Positions 33,631-42,152 of a DNA stretch of 63,290 nucleotides are shown here, piece by piece (within the stretch, counting starts at the first letter, position 1; every line of letters starts with the position of its first letter). The DNA comes from an uncultured Collinsella sp. Its GTDB lineage: Bacteria > Actinomycetota > Coriobacteriia > Coriobacteriales > Coriobacteriaceae. The stretch is from contig CAUFBM010000014.1 in NCBI GenBank assembly GCA_959023295.1, positions 1 to 63,290 of the forward strand. The letters are read 5' to 3'. The translations under genes were made by a program, and so were the position numbers. The notes below the pieces were generated by a model that saw only the letters and a program-made list of their open reading frames with translations, was not told the DNA's origin and did no database searches.

Positions 33631-34206
33631 TTAGTTGAGCTTAAGGGCCTTCTGGATGGGCATGTAGAGGGCGCCGACCAGAATGGCGTTAAACACGGCG
33701 GTCATGGCGACGACGGGCAGCATGGCTGCGGCGAGCTCGCCCACCACGCCGAGCATGGCCATCTTGATGACCATGAAGATAACGCCGGAGACAAAGGTGG
33801 TCACGAATGTTGCGACGATGGCGACGACGGGCTTAACCTGGCCGTCCTTGGCGGCGGCGTTGACAATGACGGCCATGAGCATGGCGGCGATACCCTCGGC
33901 GGCAAAATCGACAAACGGCGAGGTGGTGGTGATCTGGATCACGGCCGCTGAGATGAGGCCAATGACGAGCGCTTGGCCAATGTTGGGACGAACGACCAGG
34001 ATGGTGAGGCAGAAGGCCGAGATGATGAACTCGGGACTGATCATACCGCCCGAGATGCCCGAGATTGCCTTGCCGACGGTGAAGTTGAGGATGAAGCCTG
34101 CGGCAAGCAGAATGGCGAGCAGGACAAGGGCGTGGATATCGAGTTTGCCGCGGTCGGCGGTCTGGACGGTGCGGGGCTGGGCTGTGGCGGTGGTGTTCTG
34201 AGACAT
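33631..34206 (-). CDS. ECF transporter substrate-binding (S) component, probably for tryptophan or a related compound
   Basis: A 191-aa membrane protein with a hydrophilic Gln/Thr-rich N-terminus and six hydrophobic segments (about 25-43, 55-75, 80-100, 105-120, 128-152, 160-182). A Gly-rich GKAISGISGGMISPEF segment is in loop 1. It is followed by the ATPase and T genes. Its leader encodes a WWW peptide with an attenuator, so expression rises when charged tRNA-Trp is scarce. This supports tryptophan, or a precursor, as substrate. The ATG has a GAAAGGAC site. Confidence 0.8.
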   Translation of the reverse strand: MSQNTTATAQPRTVQTADRGKLDIHALVLLAILLAAGFILNFTVGKAISGISGGMISPEFIISAFCLTILVVRPNIGQALVIGLISAAVIQITTTSPFVDFAAEGIAAMLMAVIVNAAAKDGQVKPVVAIVATFVTTFVSGVIFMVIKMAMLGVVGELAAAMLPVVAMTAVFNAILVGALYMPIQKALKLN

Positions 34207-34252
34207 GGTAAAAGTCCTTTCAAAAAGGGGAGTGTAAGAGAAAAACGGAGGC

Positions 34253-34382
34253 GCGTGATGCGAATGCGATCGGGCTCGAGATAGAAAAAGGCCCCCGGTC
34301 GAAACCGGAGGCCTTCCAATCACCTAGAGCGCAAAAACAGGCGTGAGGGACTCACTGTCGACCGATCGTATTCGCATCACGC
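34253..34382 (-). promoter_or_regulatory. Attenuator: long-range pairing arms around the terminator
   Basis: The segment right after the Trp codons (34358-34382) is complementary to a segment behind the terminator (34253-34279) over about 24 bp, with one mismatch and a 2-nt bulge. A GTGAG-TCC-CTCAC hairpin at the leader stop codon (34343-34356) is a third competing structure. Ribosome stalling on the Trp codons would mask the first arm. Confidence 0.6.
34285..34315 (-). terminator. Attenuator terminator before the ECF operon
   Basis: Minus-strand stem AAGGCCTCCGGT / ACCGGGGGCCTT (one wobble), loop TTCG, then five T. Confidence 0.88.
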
Positions 34383-34420
34383 CACCACCAGTTGTTGAGG
34401 GACTTCATTGTGTTCATCAT
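34352..34420 (-). CDS. Trp-rich leader peptide (22 aa) of the ECF operon
   Basis: A 22-residue ORF with a good ribosome binding site (AAAGGAG, 9-10 nt before ATGATG). The centre reads SLNNWWWRDAN: three consecutive TGG codons at residues 11-13. It is followed by a stop in a small hairpin and then an intrinsic terminator. This is the layout of a ribosome-stalling tryptophan attenuator. The peptide itself need not have a function. Confidence 0.85.
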   Translation of the reverse strand: MMNTMKSLNNWWWRDANTIGRQ

Positions 34421-34615
34421 CTTGGTGGCTCCTTTCGTGATGCCTTGGCGCGGTTGCACCTCGTTGCTGTTGCGCTGCACTATAGCACAGCGAAGTGTGT
34501 GCGGGGAAATCTTTTTTTGAAAAGATTTCGGCGGCGTTTCCTGCCGGTCAAAAGGGCAGGCTGAGCGGGCGGGATGACTCATGCGACCCCGCCCGTCTCT
34601 TGGAACGCGAGGGTC

Positions 34616-36415
34616 TTAGGCCTTCTTGCGGCGATAGAGCACGAAGCCGCAGACACCGATGATGACGACGGCGCCAACGGCCATGGCGGCCATGTTGTTG
34701 CCCTCGGACTTCTCCTCGGTCGCCTCTTCCTCAACCTCGGGCTCGGCAACGTCCTCATCGGAGAGGGCCTCGTCGGCGTAGGTGATGGACTCGACTAGGC
34801 AGTCGTTGTCGGCATCGTAGTCACTCGGGACGAACTTCTCGGAGAAGTCTCCCTTCTTGAGGTAGTCGCGCATCTCCTCGAGCATGGCCTTGCACTTGAC
34901 GTAGGTGTTCTTGGTCGCTGCCTTGCCGGCCTTGTTGGCCAGGGCGGTGCGGGCCTCGGTGTCCTTGGCGGCCTGCATGGCCTCGTCGACGGTCAGGTTC
35001 TGCTCAATGAGCTCCTTCTGCAGGGCGTCGAGATAGGCGCGGACGCCGGTGGCGCAGCTGTCGCGGTTCTCATAGGCGAGCGTGTTGATGTCCATGAGGA
35101 CGTAGTTGATGGAGTTCTTGGGCTCCTCGTTGTTCACGACGTCTTCCTCTTCACAGTGATCGAAGGAGACATCCTGATCGCTGAAGTAGGGGCTGACCTC
35201 GGTGAGCAGTGCGGAATAGAGGGGGATAGCGACGGAGAACTCGGCGTTGGAGAGCATCTCCCACTGGATGGTCGCGATTTCGGGGTCCATGCCGTGACGG
35301 ATCTGGAAGGTGTGGATCTCGGTGTTGCGGTTGGAGCCGATGGCATAGGCGCCGTCGGTGTTGGCGTTGAGGCCGGCGACATTCTCGCCGCGAGCGGCGA
35401 AGGAACGAATCATCTCAAAGGTGTTCCAGTCGGACTTGCCGGGCTGGAAGAACAGCGGCTGCATCTCGTGGACCAGGGCGCCGGTCGTCGCACGAGCGTC
35501 TTCGCGCTCGTCCTTGACGATCTCATAGTCGGTGCCCTCAGCAAGCGGAGCCATGAAGTAATCGCGGCCCTGGACATAGCGCGACCACTGGTGCATACCG
35601 GCCTCGCTAATCTCCTCGCCGTAGGTCTTGGCGACGTCGAACTTGCCGTCGGTGTACTCGGCAAAGCCCTTCTCCTTAGGCATGGACTCGATGCCCTCGG
35701 AGTGGAGGCAGTTCTCGGTGTCGTCGAGGTCGACGTCATAGGTGAGGTTGCCGATGTTGGGGTTGAGTGAGGCAATATCGTCGGTGAGCCTCATAGCGAT
35801 CCACTGGTGGCCGGAAAGCGCTGCAAACAACCAGGTCTCGTTGTTGTCGGCAATGATGATCTGGTCGTTGGAGCAGACGCCCTGCTCGTCAATCAGGCTG
35901 CCGAGGAGCTCGACACCCTCGCGGGCCGTGGCGCTCTCGCCCAGAATGACGCTGGCGTAGTTGTACTCGCCGATGCCGGTCTCCTCGGTGACGGGGTCGG
36001 CTTCCTCTGCCTTCTCGTTATAGGAGGTGCTCAGCGTGGCAGAGCAGGAAACGCCCTTTTCGTTGATGCCAGCCTCGGAATATGCGTCGTAACGATCTTC
36101 CCACTGAGAGGGGTTGTCGCGAACGAAGGTGTAGCGGTAGGTTGCGCCCTTGGACTTGTACTCAAAGCCGGACTCGACCGAGGTGTACTTGCTGCCGTCC
36201 TTGTGTGCGGGCTCGATGCCAAAGTGCTTGATGTAGCGCGGGCCGAAGTCCTCGGAGCGTCCGTAGTACGTGTTGCCGTCTGCCGTGAGCTGGCTGCCCA
36301 TGTAGATCTGGGTGCAAGCGAGCGCCGAAGTCGGCATGGCCATAATGGCCGCTGCTCCAAATGCAAGGCCGCAGCCGAGCTTCTTGAGCGTGTTGACAGG
36401 ATGAGTAAACCTCAT
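34616..36415 (-). CDS. Secreted C69-family dipeptidase, C-terminally anchored
   Basis: A 599-aa N-terminal-nucleophile peptidase. A signal peptide ends SALA, leaving Cys34 (CTQIYMG) as the mature N-terminus and catalytic nucleophile, with the family-like TADGNTYYGRSEDFG behind it. The C69 domain extends to about 480. A helical region and an acidic Glu-rich linker follow, then a terminal membrane segment (about 573-593) and an RRKKA tail. It probably degrades dipeptides at the cell surface. The ATG has GGGAGGG upstream. The membrane anchor is an addition to the soluble dipeptidases of the family. Confidence 0.88.
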   Translation of the reverse strand: MRFTHPVNTLKKLGCGLAFGAAAIMAMPTSALACTQIYMGSQLTADGNTYYGRSEDFGPRYIKHFGIEPAHKDGSKYTSVESGFEYKSKGATYRYTFVRDNPSQWEDRYDAYSEAGINEKGVSCSATLSTSYNEKAEEADPVTEETGIGEYNYASVILGESATAREGVELLGSLIDEQGVCSNDQIIIADNNETWLFAALSGHQWIAMRLTDDIASLNPNIGNLTYDVDLDDTENCLHSEGIESMPKEKGFAEYTDGKFDVAKTYGEEISEAGMHQWSRYVQGRDYFMAPLAEGTDYEIVKDEREDARATTGALVHEMQPLFFQPGKSDWNTFEMIRSFAARGENVAGLNANTDGAYAIGSNRNTEIHTFQIRHGMDPEIATIQWEMLSNAEFSVAIPLYSALLTEVSPYFSDQDVSFDHCEEEDVVNNEEPKNSINYVLMDINTLAYENRDSCATGVRAYLDALQKELIEQNLTVDEAMQAAKDTEARTALANKAGKAATKNTYVKCKAMLEEMRDYLKKGDFSEKFVPSDYDADNDCLVESITYADEALSDEDVAEPEVEEEATEEKSEGNNMAAMAVGAVVIIGVCGFVLYRRKKA

Positions 36416-36723
36416 GATCCCTCCCAACTGTTGAAACCCCGCGAAACCGTACGGAGTTTCAGCTAATAAATACATCTACTAGCCTAAAGGAAGTGTAAAG
36501 AGTATTCATTCGACAACAGCTTTTACTCGATGAGCGTGAAGAAATATACGATGAGCGGATAATAATACTCATTTTATTGCTTTAGTTAAATAAAGGCACC
36601 CTGCATTTACTGTAGCTGAATAAAGCGCCAGACAATGCTCAAAAAGAAAACTCTCCCGCTGTTTAGGATTTGCATAAACAACGGGAGAGTCGATAACTGG
36701 ATGAATATCATACCAATGTGGAT
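36416..36723. other. Non-coding gap between C69 gene and 30-aa peptide gene
   Basis: About 300 AT-richer bases. They hold the C69 promoter region (no clear consensus seen) and the terminator at 36644-36691. No credible ORF with a ribosome binding site is visible. Confidence 0.6.
36644..36691 (-). terminator. Terminator of lipid kinase / small peptide unit
   Basis: Minus-strand stem CTCTCCCGTTGTTTA / TAAACAGCGGGAGAG (one mismatch) with a TTTTCTTTTT tail. Confidence 0.85.
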
Positions 36724-36816
36724 TTACTTCTTTCGGCGGTGGATCACATTGATGGCGTAACCAACGAGCATGGCCAAGACGATGACGATAAAGCCAATCA
36801 GGGGATTGTCGTTCAT
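36724..36816 (-). CDS. 30-aa single-pass membrane peptide
   Basis: A short ORF 9 nt behind the lipid kinase gene with a strong AGGAGG ribosome binding site. It encodes MNDNPLIGFIVIVLAMLVGY, a hydrophobic helix continuing to about residue 24, and a basic HRRKK end. The size and layout fit a small membrane protein translated with the lipid kinase. Function unknown. A terminator follows. Confidence 0.7.
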   Translation of the reverse strand: MNDNPLIGFIVIVLAMLVGYAINVIHRRKK

Positions 36817-36825
36817 GGGGTCCTC

Positions 36826-37743
36826 CTATTTTCCGAGCGGTGAAAAATCGTCGACGATGAGGTCGAGACATTGCGGCAGCGCGCGAGCGCCAAAGACGCC
36901 GGAGTTGCTGGAGATGATCTCTCCATCGAACTGCATACCCAGCGATGGCGTGCAGGTGATCTTGGCTTCCTTGGTCTGGATGATCTTAAACTGCGGACGG
37001 CCGAGCACTTTGCCAGCGGGGTCGAGCGCGGCGGTAATTACCGTGGGGAGCAGCTGCATCGTGCGCACGGGCTCAATAACGACGATGTCGACCATGCCGT
37101 CGTCCATGCGGCAGTTGGGGAACAGGTTGATGTCGTTTTGGATGACCGAGGTATTGCCTGCCATGCAGCAGATGCCGTCGAGCTCCTCGACAATGCCGTC
37201 GTGCTCAATGGTAAAGTGCGCCACCGTGGGGTTGGGCGTGGCGAGCGCGGAGAGGAAGTAGGCGATCTCGCCAATGTCGTTTTTGGTGGGAGCGGCCTTC
37301 ATCATGATCTCGGCGTCGAAGCCCGAGCCGGCGATGATGATAAAGCCGTGGCGCTTCTCGTTGCCGTTCTCGTCGAGCCAAAAGAGCTCACCCATGTCCA
37401 CTTTGACCGTGCGGCCGTCGCGGCAAGCCTTGGCGAGTGCCGCCGCCTCGGGGGCATTGCCGATGTTGTTAAAGAACAGGCAGGCCGTGCCGGAGGGGAA
37501 GACAAGCGTGGGGACACCGCACCCGCGCATCTGGTCGAGCACGTTGGAGACGGTGCCGTCGCCGCCCGAAACGACCACGCGATCGAACTCGCGAACGTCC
37601 GCTACCGCGTCCTCGGGCTCCATGCCATCGCCGATAAAACGCATCACGACCTCGTCGCCGCCCTGCGCGAGGGCGTGCGTGAACGCGTAGATTTCATCTG
37701 AGCTGGGGCCCGATGCCGGGTTGTGGATGATAAGGCAGCGCAT
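36826..37743 (-). CDS. Diacylglycerol / lipid kinase (YegS/DagK family)
   Basis: A 305-aa lipid kinase. N-terminal IIHNPASG, the nucleotide loop VVSGGDGTVSNV (about 58-69) and GTACLFFNNI precede the C-terminal beta-sandwich with GMVDIVVIE and the lipid-binding LGMQFDGE. The family phosphorylates diacylglycerol to phosphatidic acid at the inner membrane face. It is transcribed with a 30-aa membrane peptide. Confidence 0.88.
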   Translation of the reverse strand: MRCLIIHNPASGPSSDEIYAFTHALAQGGDEVVMRFIGDGMEPEDAVADVREFDRVVVSGGDGTVSNVLDQMRGCGVPTLVFPSGTACLFFNNIGNAPEAAALAKACRDGRTVKVDMGELFWLDENGNEKRHGFIIIAGSGFDAEIMMKAAPTKNDIGEIAYFLSALATPNPTVAHFTIEHDGIVEELDGICCMAGNTSVIQNDINLFPNCRMDDGMVDIVVIEPVRTMQLLPTVITAALDPAGKVLGRPQFKIIQTKEAKITCTPSLGMQFDGEIISSNSGVFGARALPQCLDLIVDDFSPLGK

Positions 37744-37841
37744 ACTTACGTTCCCGTTCTGTGACTAACCGAGTATAGTTGTAGAGCAATGCCGATATCC
37801 TACCCGTGTTTTTCGGGCCTAACCTTATTCGATGGGTTGAT

Positions 37842-38975
37842 ATGTACATTTCCACACATCAGGCTCTGGTCGACTTTTGCCAGCGCGCCCGCGAGTTCGA
37901 CGCGATCGCCGTCGATACCGAGTTTTTGCGCGAGCGCACGTTTCATCCGCGCCTGTGCCTGGTCCAGATTGCCACCCCCGCCGAGAGTGTCGCTGTCGAT
38001 CCGCTGGTGATCGACGACCTGTCGCCGCTTGCCGAGCTTATGGCCGACGAGAGCGTGACCAAGGTCTTCCACGCCTGCTCGCAGGATATGGAGGTCATGC
38101 TCCACACCGTGGGCGCGCTGCCGCGTCCGATTTTTGACACGCAGGTTGCCGCCGCCTTTTTGGGCGAGCGCCAGCAGATTTCGTATGGTGCGCTCGTTCA
38201 GACGTTCTGCGGCGTATCACTGCCCAAGACCGAGTCGCTGACCGACTGGTCGCGCCGCCCGCTGACCGACAAGCAGATTGAGTACGCGATCGATGACGTC
38301 AAGTATCTGATCGTTGCCTATACCGAGATGATGAGCCGTCTGCGCGAGCTGGGCCGCGTGGATTGGGTGCTCGACGAGTTGCGTCCTCTGGCCGATGAGT
38401 CGCACTACCGCGCCGACCGCCACGAAGCGTTCCGCAAGGTCAAGCGCATCAACTCGTGCAGCCGCCATCAGCTGGGCATTGCGCGCGAGCTTGCCGCCTG
38501 GCGTGAGGACCGCGCTGAGCGGCGCAACATCCCGCGCAAGTGGGTTATGTCCGACGATACGCTGCTGGCGCTCGTCAAGCGCAATCCCGTGCGTGTTGAG
38601 GAGTTCCGTAGCATCCGCGGCACCGACCAGCTGGGGGAGCGCGACGTGGACGGCGCGCTCATGGCCATCAAGCGCGGAGCGAGCTGTCCGCACGATCGCC
38701 TGCCGCTCTTGGTGCGCGGACATCGTCAGATTTCGCCGGAGCTGGAGAGCGTGACTGACCTTATGTATGCGCTTATTCGCCTGGTTGCCGAGCGCTCGGG
38801 CGTGGCGACCTCGGTCATTGCGTCGCGCGATGACCTGGCCGACTACATTGAGCATCCCGAGCAGAGCCGCCTGCGCGAAGGTTGGCGCTTTGAACTTGTG
38901 GGCTCGCGCCTGGACGATCTGCTTTCCGGCAACATGGGGTTGACGGTCAAAGATGGCAAAATTGAATTGCTGTAA
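37842..38975 (+). CDS. rnd: Ribonuclease D
   Basis: A 377-aa 3'-5' exoribonuclease. DEDD catalytic motifs are VDTEFLRERTF (Exo I, about 25-35), FHACSQDMEVM (Exo II, about 80) and YAIDDVKYL (Exo III, about 148-156). Two HRDC-like helical domains follow (about 205-285 and 300-377). It trims tRNA and other stable RNA 3' ends. The ATG at 37842 gives the family start MYISTHQALVDF; the frame is open for 12 codons more. Confidence 0.93.
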   Translation: MYISTHQALVDFCQRAREFDAIAVDTEFLRERTFHPRLCLVQIATPAESVAVDPLVIDDLSPLAELMADESVTKVFHACSQDMEVMLHTVGALPRPIFDTQVAAAFLGERQQISYGALVQTFCGVSLPKTESLTDWSRRPLTDKQIEYAIDDVKYLIVAYTEMMSRLRELGRVDWVLDELRPLADESHYRADRHEAFRKVKRINSCSRHQLGIARELAAWREDRAERRNIPRKWVMSDDTLLALVKRNPVRVEEFRSIRGTDQLGERDVDGALMAIKRGASCPHDRLPLLVRGHRQISPELESVTDLMYALIRLVAERSGVATSVIASRDDLADYIEHPEQSRLREGWRFELVGSRLDDLLSGNMGLTVKDGKIELL

Positions 38976-39039
38976 GGAAGCCTAGCCGCTTGATTGGGTA
39001 GAATGCCTCCAACGTGTAATTCGATTCGGAGGAATTCGC

Positions 39040-39744
39040 ATGCCCTATTACTATGGTTACGGCTTTGGCATCGACCCGCTGTACCTGCTGGTTGTCCTTG
39101 TTTGTACGGTGCTTGGTCTTGCGGCGCAGAGCTATATCAACTCGACGTACAAGACCTGGTCCAAGGTTCGCTCGGACGGCGACACGGGTGCCACGGTCGC
39201 TCGCCGCATGCTCGACGCCAACGGTTGCAACGCCGTGGGTATCAAGGGCGTTGCCGGTGAGCTCACCGACCACTACAACCCGCAGGATAACAACCTGTAT
39301 CTCTCGGACGCTAACCGTTCGGGCGGATCGGTCGCAAGCGTTGCCGTGGCCTGCCACGAGGCGGGTCATGCCGCCCAGCGTCAGAGCGGTTACGCCATGA
39401 TGAAGGTTCGCACCGCCCTGGTCCCGGTCGTCAACTTTACCCAGAACACCTGGACCATCGTGTTGCTCTTGGGCCTGTTTATGAACATCGCCGGGCTCAC
39501 GACCCTCGCATTGATCTTCTTCTCGTTTAGTGTGCTGTTCCAACTCGTTACGTTGCCTGTCGAGATCGATGCCAGTCGCCGCGCCGTGGCGTATATCGAG
39601 CAGTCGGGCATGAGTTCCAAGCAGGTCAACGGTGCCAAGAAGGTGCTGACGGCAGCCGCGCTCACCTACGTGGCGGCGGCGCTCACCTCGATTATTCAGC
39701 TGCTCTACCTGATGGCCCGCTACAACAGAAACTCCAACCGATAA
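39040..39744 (+). CDS. Membrane zinc metallopeptidase (YugP-like, Zn_peptidase_2)
   Basis: A 234-aa membrane protein with an N-terminal hydrophobic segment (about 10-30), the metal motif CHEAGHAAQ (about 106-114) and three C-terminal membrane segments. The family resembles small membrane neutral proteases such as B. subtilis YugP; substrates are unknown. The ATG follows CGGAGG. A strong GC hairpin without a T run lies behind it. Confidence 0.87.
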   Translation: MPYYYGYGFGIDPLYLLVVLVCTVLGLAAQSYINSTYKTWSKVRSDGDTGATVARRMLDANGCNAVGIKGVAGELTDHYNPQDNNLYLSDANRSGGSVASVAVACHEAGHAAQRQSGYAMMKVRTALVPVVNFTQNTWTIVLLLGLFMNIAGLTTLALIFFSFSVLFQLVTLPVEIDASRRAVAYIEQSGMSSKQVNGAKKVLTAAALTYVAAALTSIIQLLYLMARYNRNSNR

Positions 39745-39762
39745 CAAATTGGCTTGACAGGC

Positions 39763-39792
39763 GCCGCGGAGATTCTTGTCCCCGCGGCGCTG
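39763..39792 (+). terminator. GC hairpin after the metallopeptidase gene
   Basis: GCGCCGCGG / CCCGCGGCGC stem with an AGATTCTTGT loop. No T run follows, so it is a weak or factor-assisted terminator. Confidence 0.5.
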
Positions 39793-39859
39793 TACTATGT
39801 GTTGGACTTGAATCTGCGCAGGGTCGAAGCCCTTGTGCTCGATAACGAAGGGGGGCTGC

Positions 39860-41311
39860 GTGGCAGGCTGGAATCTAACCGGCAATGCCGTTTCCGCCGA
39901 GTTCGACGGTTCGGACGATCAGGAGCGCAAGGAGCTCAGCGTGAGCCAGGCAGTGGAGATCGCCGCCGGTGCGCTCGATGCCATTCCGCAGCTGAGCGTT
40001 CTGGGCGAGGTCACAGGTTTTCGTGGTCCTAACGCCCGAAGCGGTCACTGCTACTTCCAGATCAAGGACGACTCGGCCGCCGTCGACTGCATTATCTGGA
40101 AGGGCGCCTATCTCAAGCGCACCTTCGATCTGCGCGATGGCATGCAGGTGAGCTTTAAGGGCAGCTTCAATCTCTATAAGCCCACGGGTCGCATGAGCTT
40201 TGTTGCCCGCTCATTTTCGTTGGCGGGGGAGGGTCTGCTGCGTCAACAAGTGGCGCAACTGGCCGAAAAGCTACGCCGCGAGGGCCTGATGGACGAAGCG
40301 CGCAAGCGCCGCATCCCGGTGTTCTGCTCCCGCGTGGCGGTCGTCACCTCGCTTTCGGGTGCCGTAATCGACGACGTCAAGCGCACGTTGCGTCGTCGCA
40401 ACCCGCTCGTCGAGGTCGTCTGCGTGGGCGCCAAGGTTCAAGGCGAGGGTGCGCCGGCCGAGCTCATCGAGGGCTTGCGCCGCGCCGCTTCCATTACGCC
40501 GGCGCCCGACTGTATTTTGCTGGTGCGCGGCGGCGGCTCCTTTGAGGACCTCATGACCTTTAATGACGAGGAGCTTGCCCGCGCGGTGGCGGCTTGTCCT
40601 GTGCCCGTGGTGACCGGTATTGGCCATGAGCCCGATACCTCGATTTGCGACATGGTGAGCGACCGCCGCGCCTCCACGCCCACGGCGGCGGCCGAATCGG
40701 TGGCGCCGGCTATGACGGAGTTGGCCGATGTGCTCGAGGCACGCCATCAGCGTCTTGGCGCCGCGATGGCATCGATGATTGGGTCGAATCAGGTCGACCT
40801 GGAGATGCTCGATCAGCGTGGTCGCCGCGCTTGGAATACCTATACGGCCCGTCTGGGCGATGCACTCGATGCCGCCGCCTGCCGCCCGTGCCTCAACGAC
40901 CCCACATTTATGGTCGAGCGTCGCGAATCGGAGCTTGCGCTGACTGCCGATCGCCTGTCGGGCGCCATAGTACGCTCGGTCGGGACATTCCGCTCCAACT
41001 TTGAGCGCCTGCCCGAGCGTCTGGTTGCAAGCACCTCGGGGCTCGATGGCAAGCGCCATGCGCTCACGCTTGCGAGTTCCCGTCTGGAGCATCAGGGGCG
41101 CACGATGCTCAGCAAACCCGCGTCCGACCTGGGCCGTGCGGCAGCCTCACTCGATGCCCTGTCGCCGCTCAAGGTGCTTGCCCGTGGCTATTCCATCGCG
41201 TACAGCGATGATGGGGTGGCTACGAGCGCCAAGACCTTTAAGCCCGGCGACGCCATACGCGTGCGCATGGCAGACGGCAACGTGGCGGCAACGGTCGATA
41301 CGGTCGAGTAG
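39860..41311 (+). CDS. xseA: Exodeoxyribonuclease VII large subunit
   Basis: A 483-aa catalytic subunit of the single-strand-specific nuclease. The N-terminal OB fold (about 22-115) has LSVLGEVTGFRG and HCYFQIKDDSAAVDCIIW. The nuclease domain has VVTSLSGAVIDDV, LVRGGGSFEDL, GIGHEPDTSICD and RASTPTAAAE, and a long coiled coil follows. The start is a GTG with a GGGGGG stretch before it. xseB follows after 42 nt. Confidence 0.94.
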   Translation: MAGWNLTGNAVSAEFDGSDDQERKELSVSQAVEIAAGALDAIPQLSVLGEVTGFRGPNARSGHCYFQIKDDSAAVDCIIWKGAYLKRTFDLRDGMQVSFKGSFNLYKPTGRMSFVARSFSLAGEGLLRQQVAQLAEKLRREGLMDEARKRRIPVFCSRVAVVTSLSGAVIDDVKRTLRRRNPLVEVVCVGAKVQGEGAPAELIEGLRRAASITPAPDCILLVRGGGSFEDLMTFNDEELARAVAACPVPVVTGIGHEPDTSICDMVSDRRASTPTAAAESVAPAMTELADVLEARHQRLGAAMASMIGSNQVDLEMLDQRGRRAWNTYTARLGDALDAAACRPCLNDPTFMVERRESELALTADRLSGAIVRSVGTFRSNFERLPERLVASTSGLDGKRHALTLASSRLEHQGRTMLSKPASDLGRAAASLDALSPLKVLARGYSIAYSDDGVATSAKTFKPGDAIRVRMADGNVAATVDTVE

Positions 41312-41353
41312 ACCGCGTTTCACAGCGATAAACCTTTAGGAAAGGAAACAGAT

Positions 41354-41620
41354 ATGGCAGAGAAGACCCCGGTCGAGCAGCTTACGTACAAGCAGGCCTC
41401 GCAGGAGTTGGAACTCATCATCCGCAGCTTGGAGTCGGGCGATATGGAGCTCGAGGAGTCACTCGAGAGCTATACCCGCGGCGTCGAGCTCCTCAAGAGC
41501 CTGCGCACCCGCCTGTCCGATGCCGAGCAGAAGGTCTCGGTGCTCCTTAAGGACGTCGACGGCAACGACGTGCTCGCCGACGGCGAGGCCGCCAACACCG
41601 ACGACAAGCTTTCGTTCTAA
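41354..41620 (+). CDS. xseB: Exodeoxyribonuclease VII small subunit
   Basis: An 88-aa helical protein with the family-like YKQASQELELIIRSLESGDM and LEESLESYTRGVELLKS. Several copies coat the XseA coiled coil. The ribosome binding site is AGGAAAGGAAA. It is in an operon with xseA. Confidence 0.93.
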   Translation: MAEKTPVEQLTYKQASQELELIIRSLESGDMELEESLESYTRGVELLKSLRTRLSDAEQKVSVLLKDVDGNDVLADGEAANTDDKLSF

Positions 41621-41669
41621 CCATCCCGACCAAATATAATTACCTTGGCCTGTGAGAAAGGAACCAGCC

Positions 41670-42005
41670 ATGTGTGATTGCATCTTCTGCAAAATCGCCA
41701 ACCACGAGATTCCCTCAACCGTTGTCTATGAGGACGACCAGGTCATCGCCTTCGACGACCTCAACCCCCAGGCGCCGGTCCACACGCTCGTGATCCCCAA
41801 GAAGCACTACAGCGACATCGCCGACAACGTGCCGGCCGAGACCATGGGCGCCATGGCCCACGCCATCCACGAGGTTGCCAAGGCCAAGGGCTTGGAGGAC
41901 GGTTTCCGCGTCATCTCCAACAAGGGCGTCAACGCCGGCCAGACCGTCATGCACTTCCACATGCACGTCCTCGGCGGCAAAAACCTGGGCGAGAACCTCA
42001 TCTGA
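41670..42005 (+). CDS. HIT (histidine triad) family nucleotide hydrolase
   Basis: A 111-aa Hint-type protein starting CDCIFCKI, with the zinc-binding N-terminal Cys pair, and carrying the histidine triad HFHMHVLGG near residue 99. The family hydrolyses purine phosphoramidates and AMP-lysine. The ATG at 41670 follows GAAAGGAA. A terminator hairpin follows. Confidence 0.93.
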   Translation: MCDCIFCKIANHEIPSTVVYEDDQVIAFDDLNPQAPVHTLVIPKKHYSDIADNVPAETMGAMAHAIHEVAKAKGLEDGFRVISNKGVNAGQTVMHFHMHVLGGKNLGENLI

Positions 42006-42065
42006 GGACGCTTCTTCCGTGCAATGAAACGGAAGCTCTGGCACCGATAACTTATATATCAACGC

Positions 42066-42099
42066 AATAAACCCGAGCGCGAGGGCGTTTGGGTTTATT
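42066..42099 (+). terminator. Terminator after the HIT gene
   Basis: AATAAACCC / GGGTTTATT stem with an inner GAGCGC-rich loop, ending ATTATTG. Confidence 0.65.
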
Positions 42100-42152
42100 A
42101 TTGAAGCGTATGTAACCTGGCGGCGCCACACCGCCTGTTAGTAGGGAGACAC

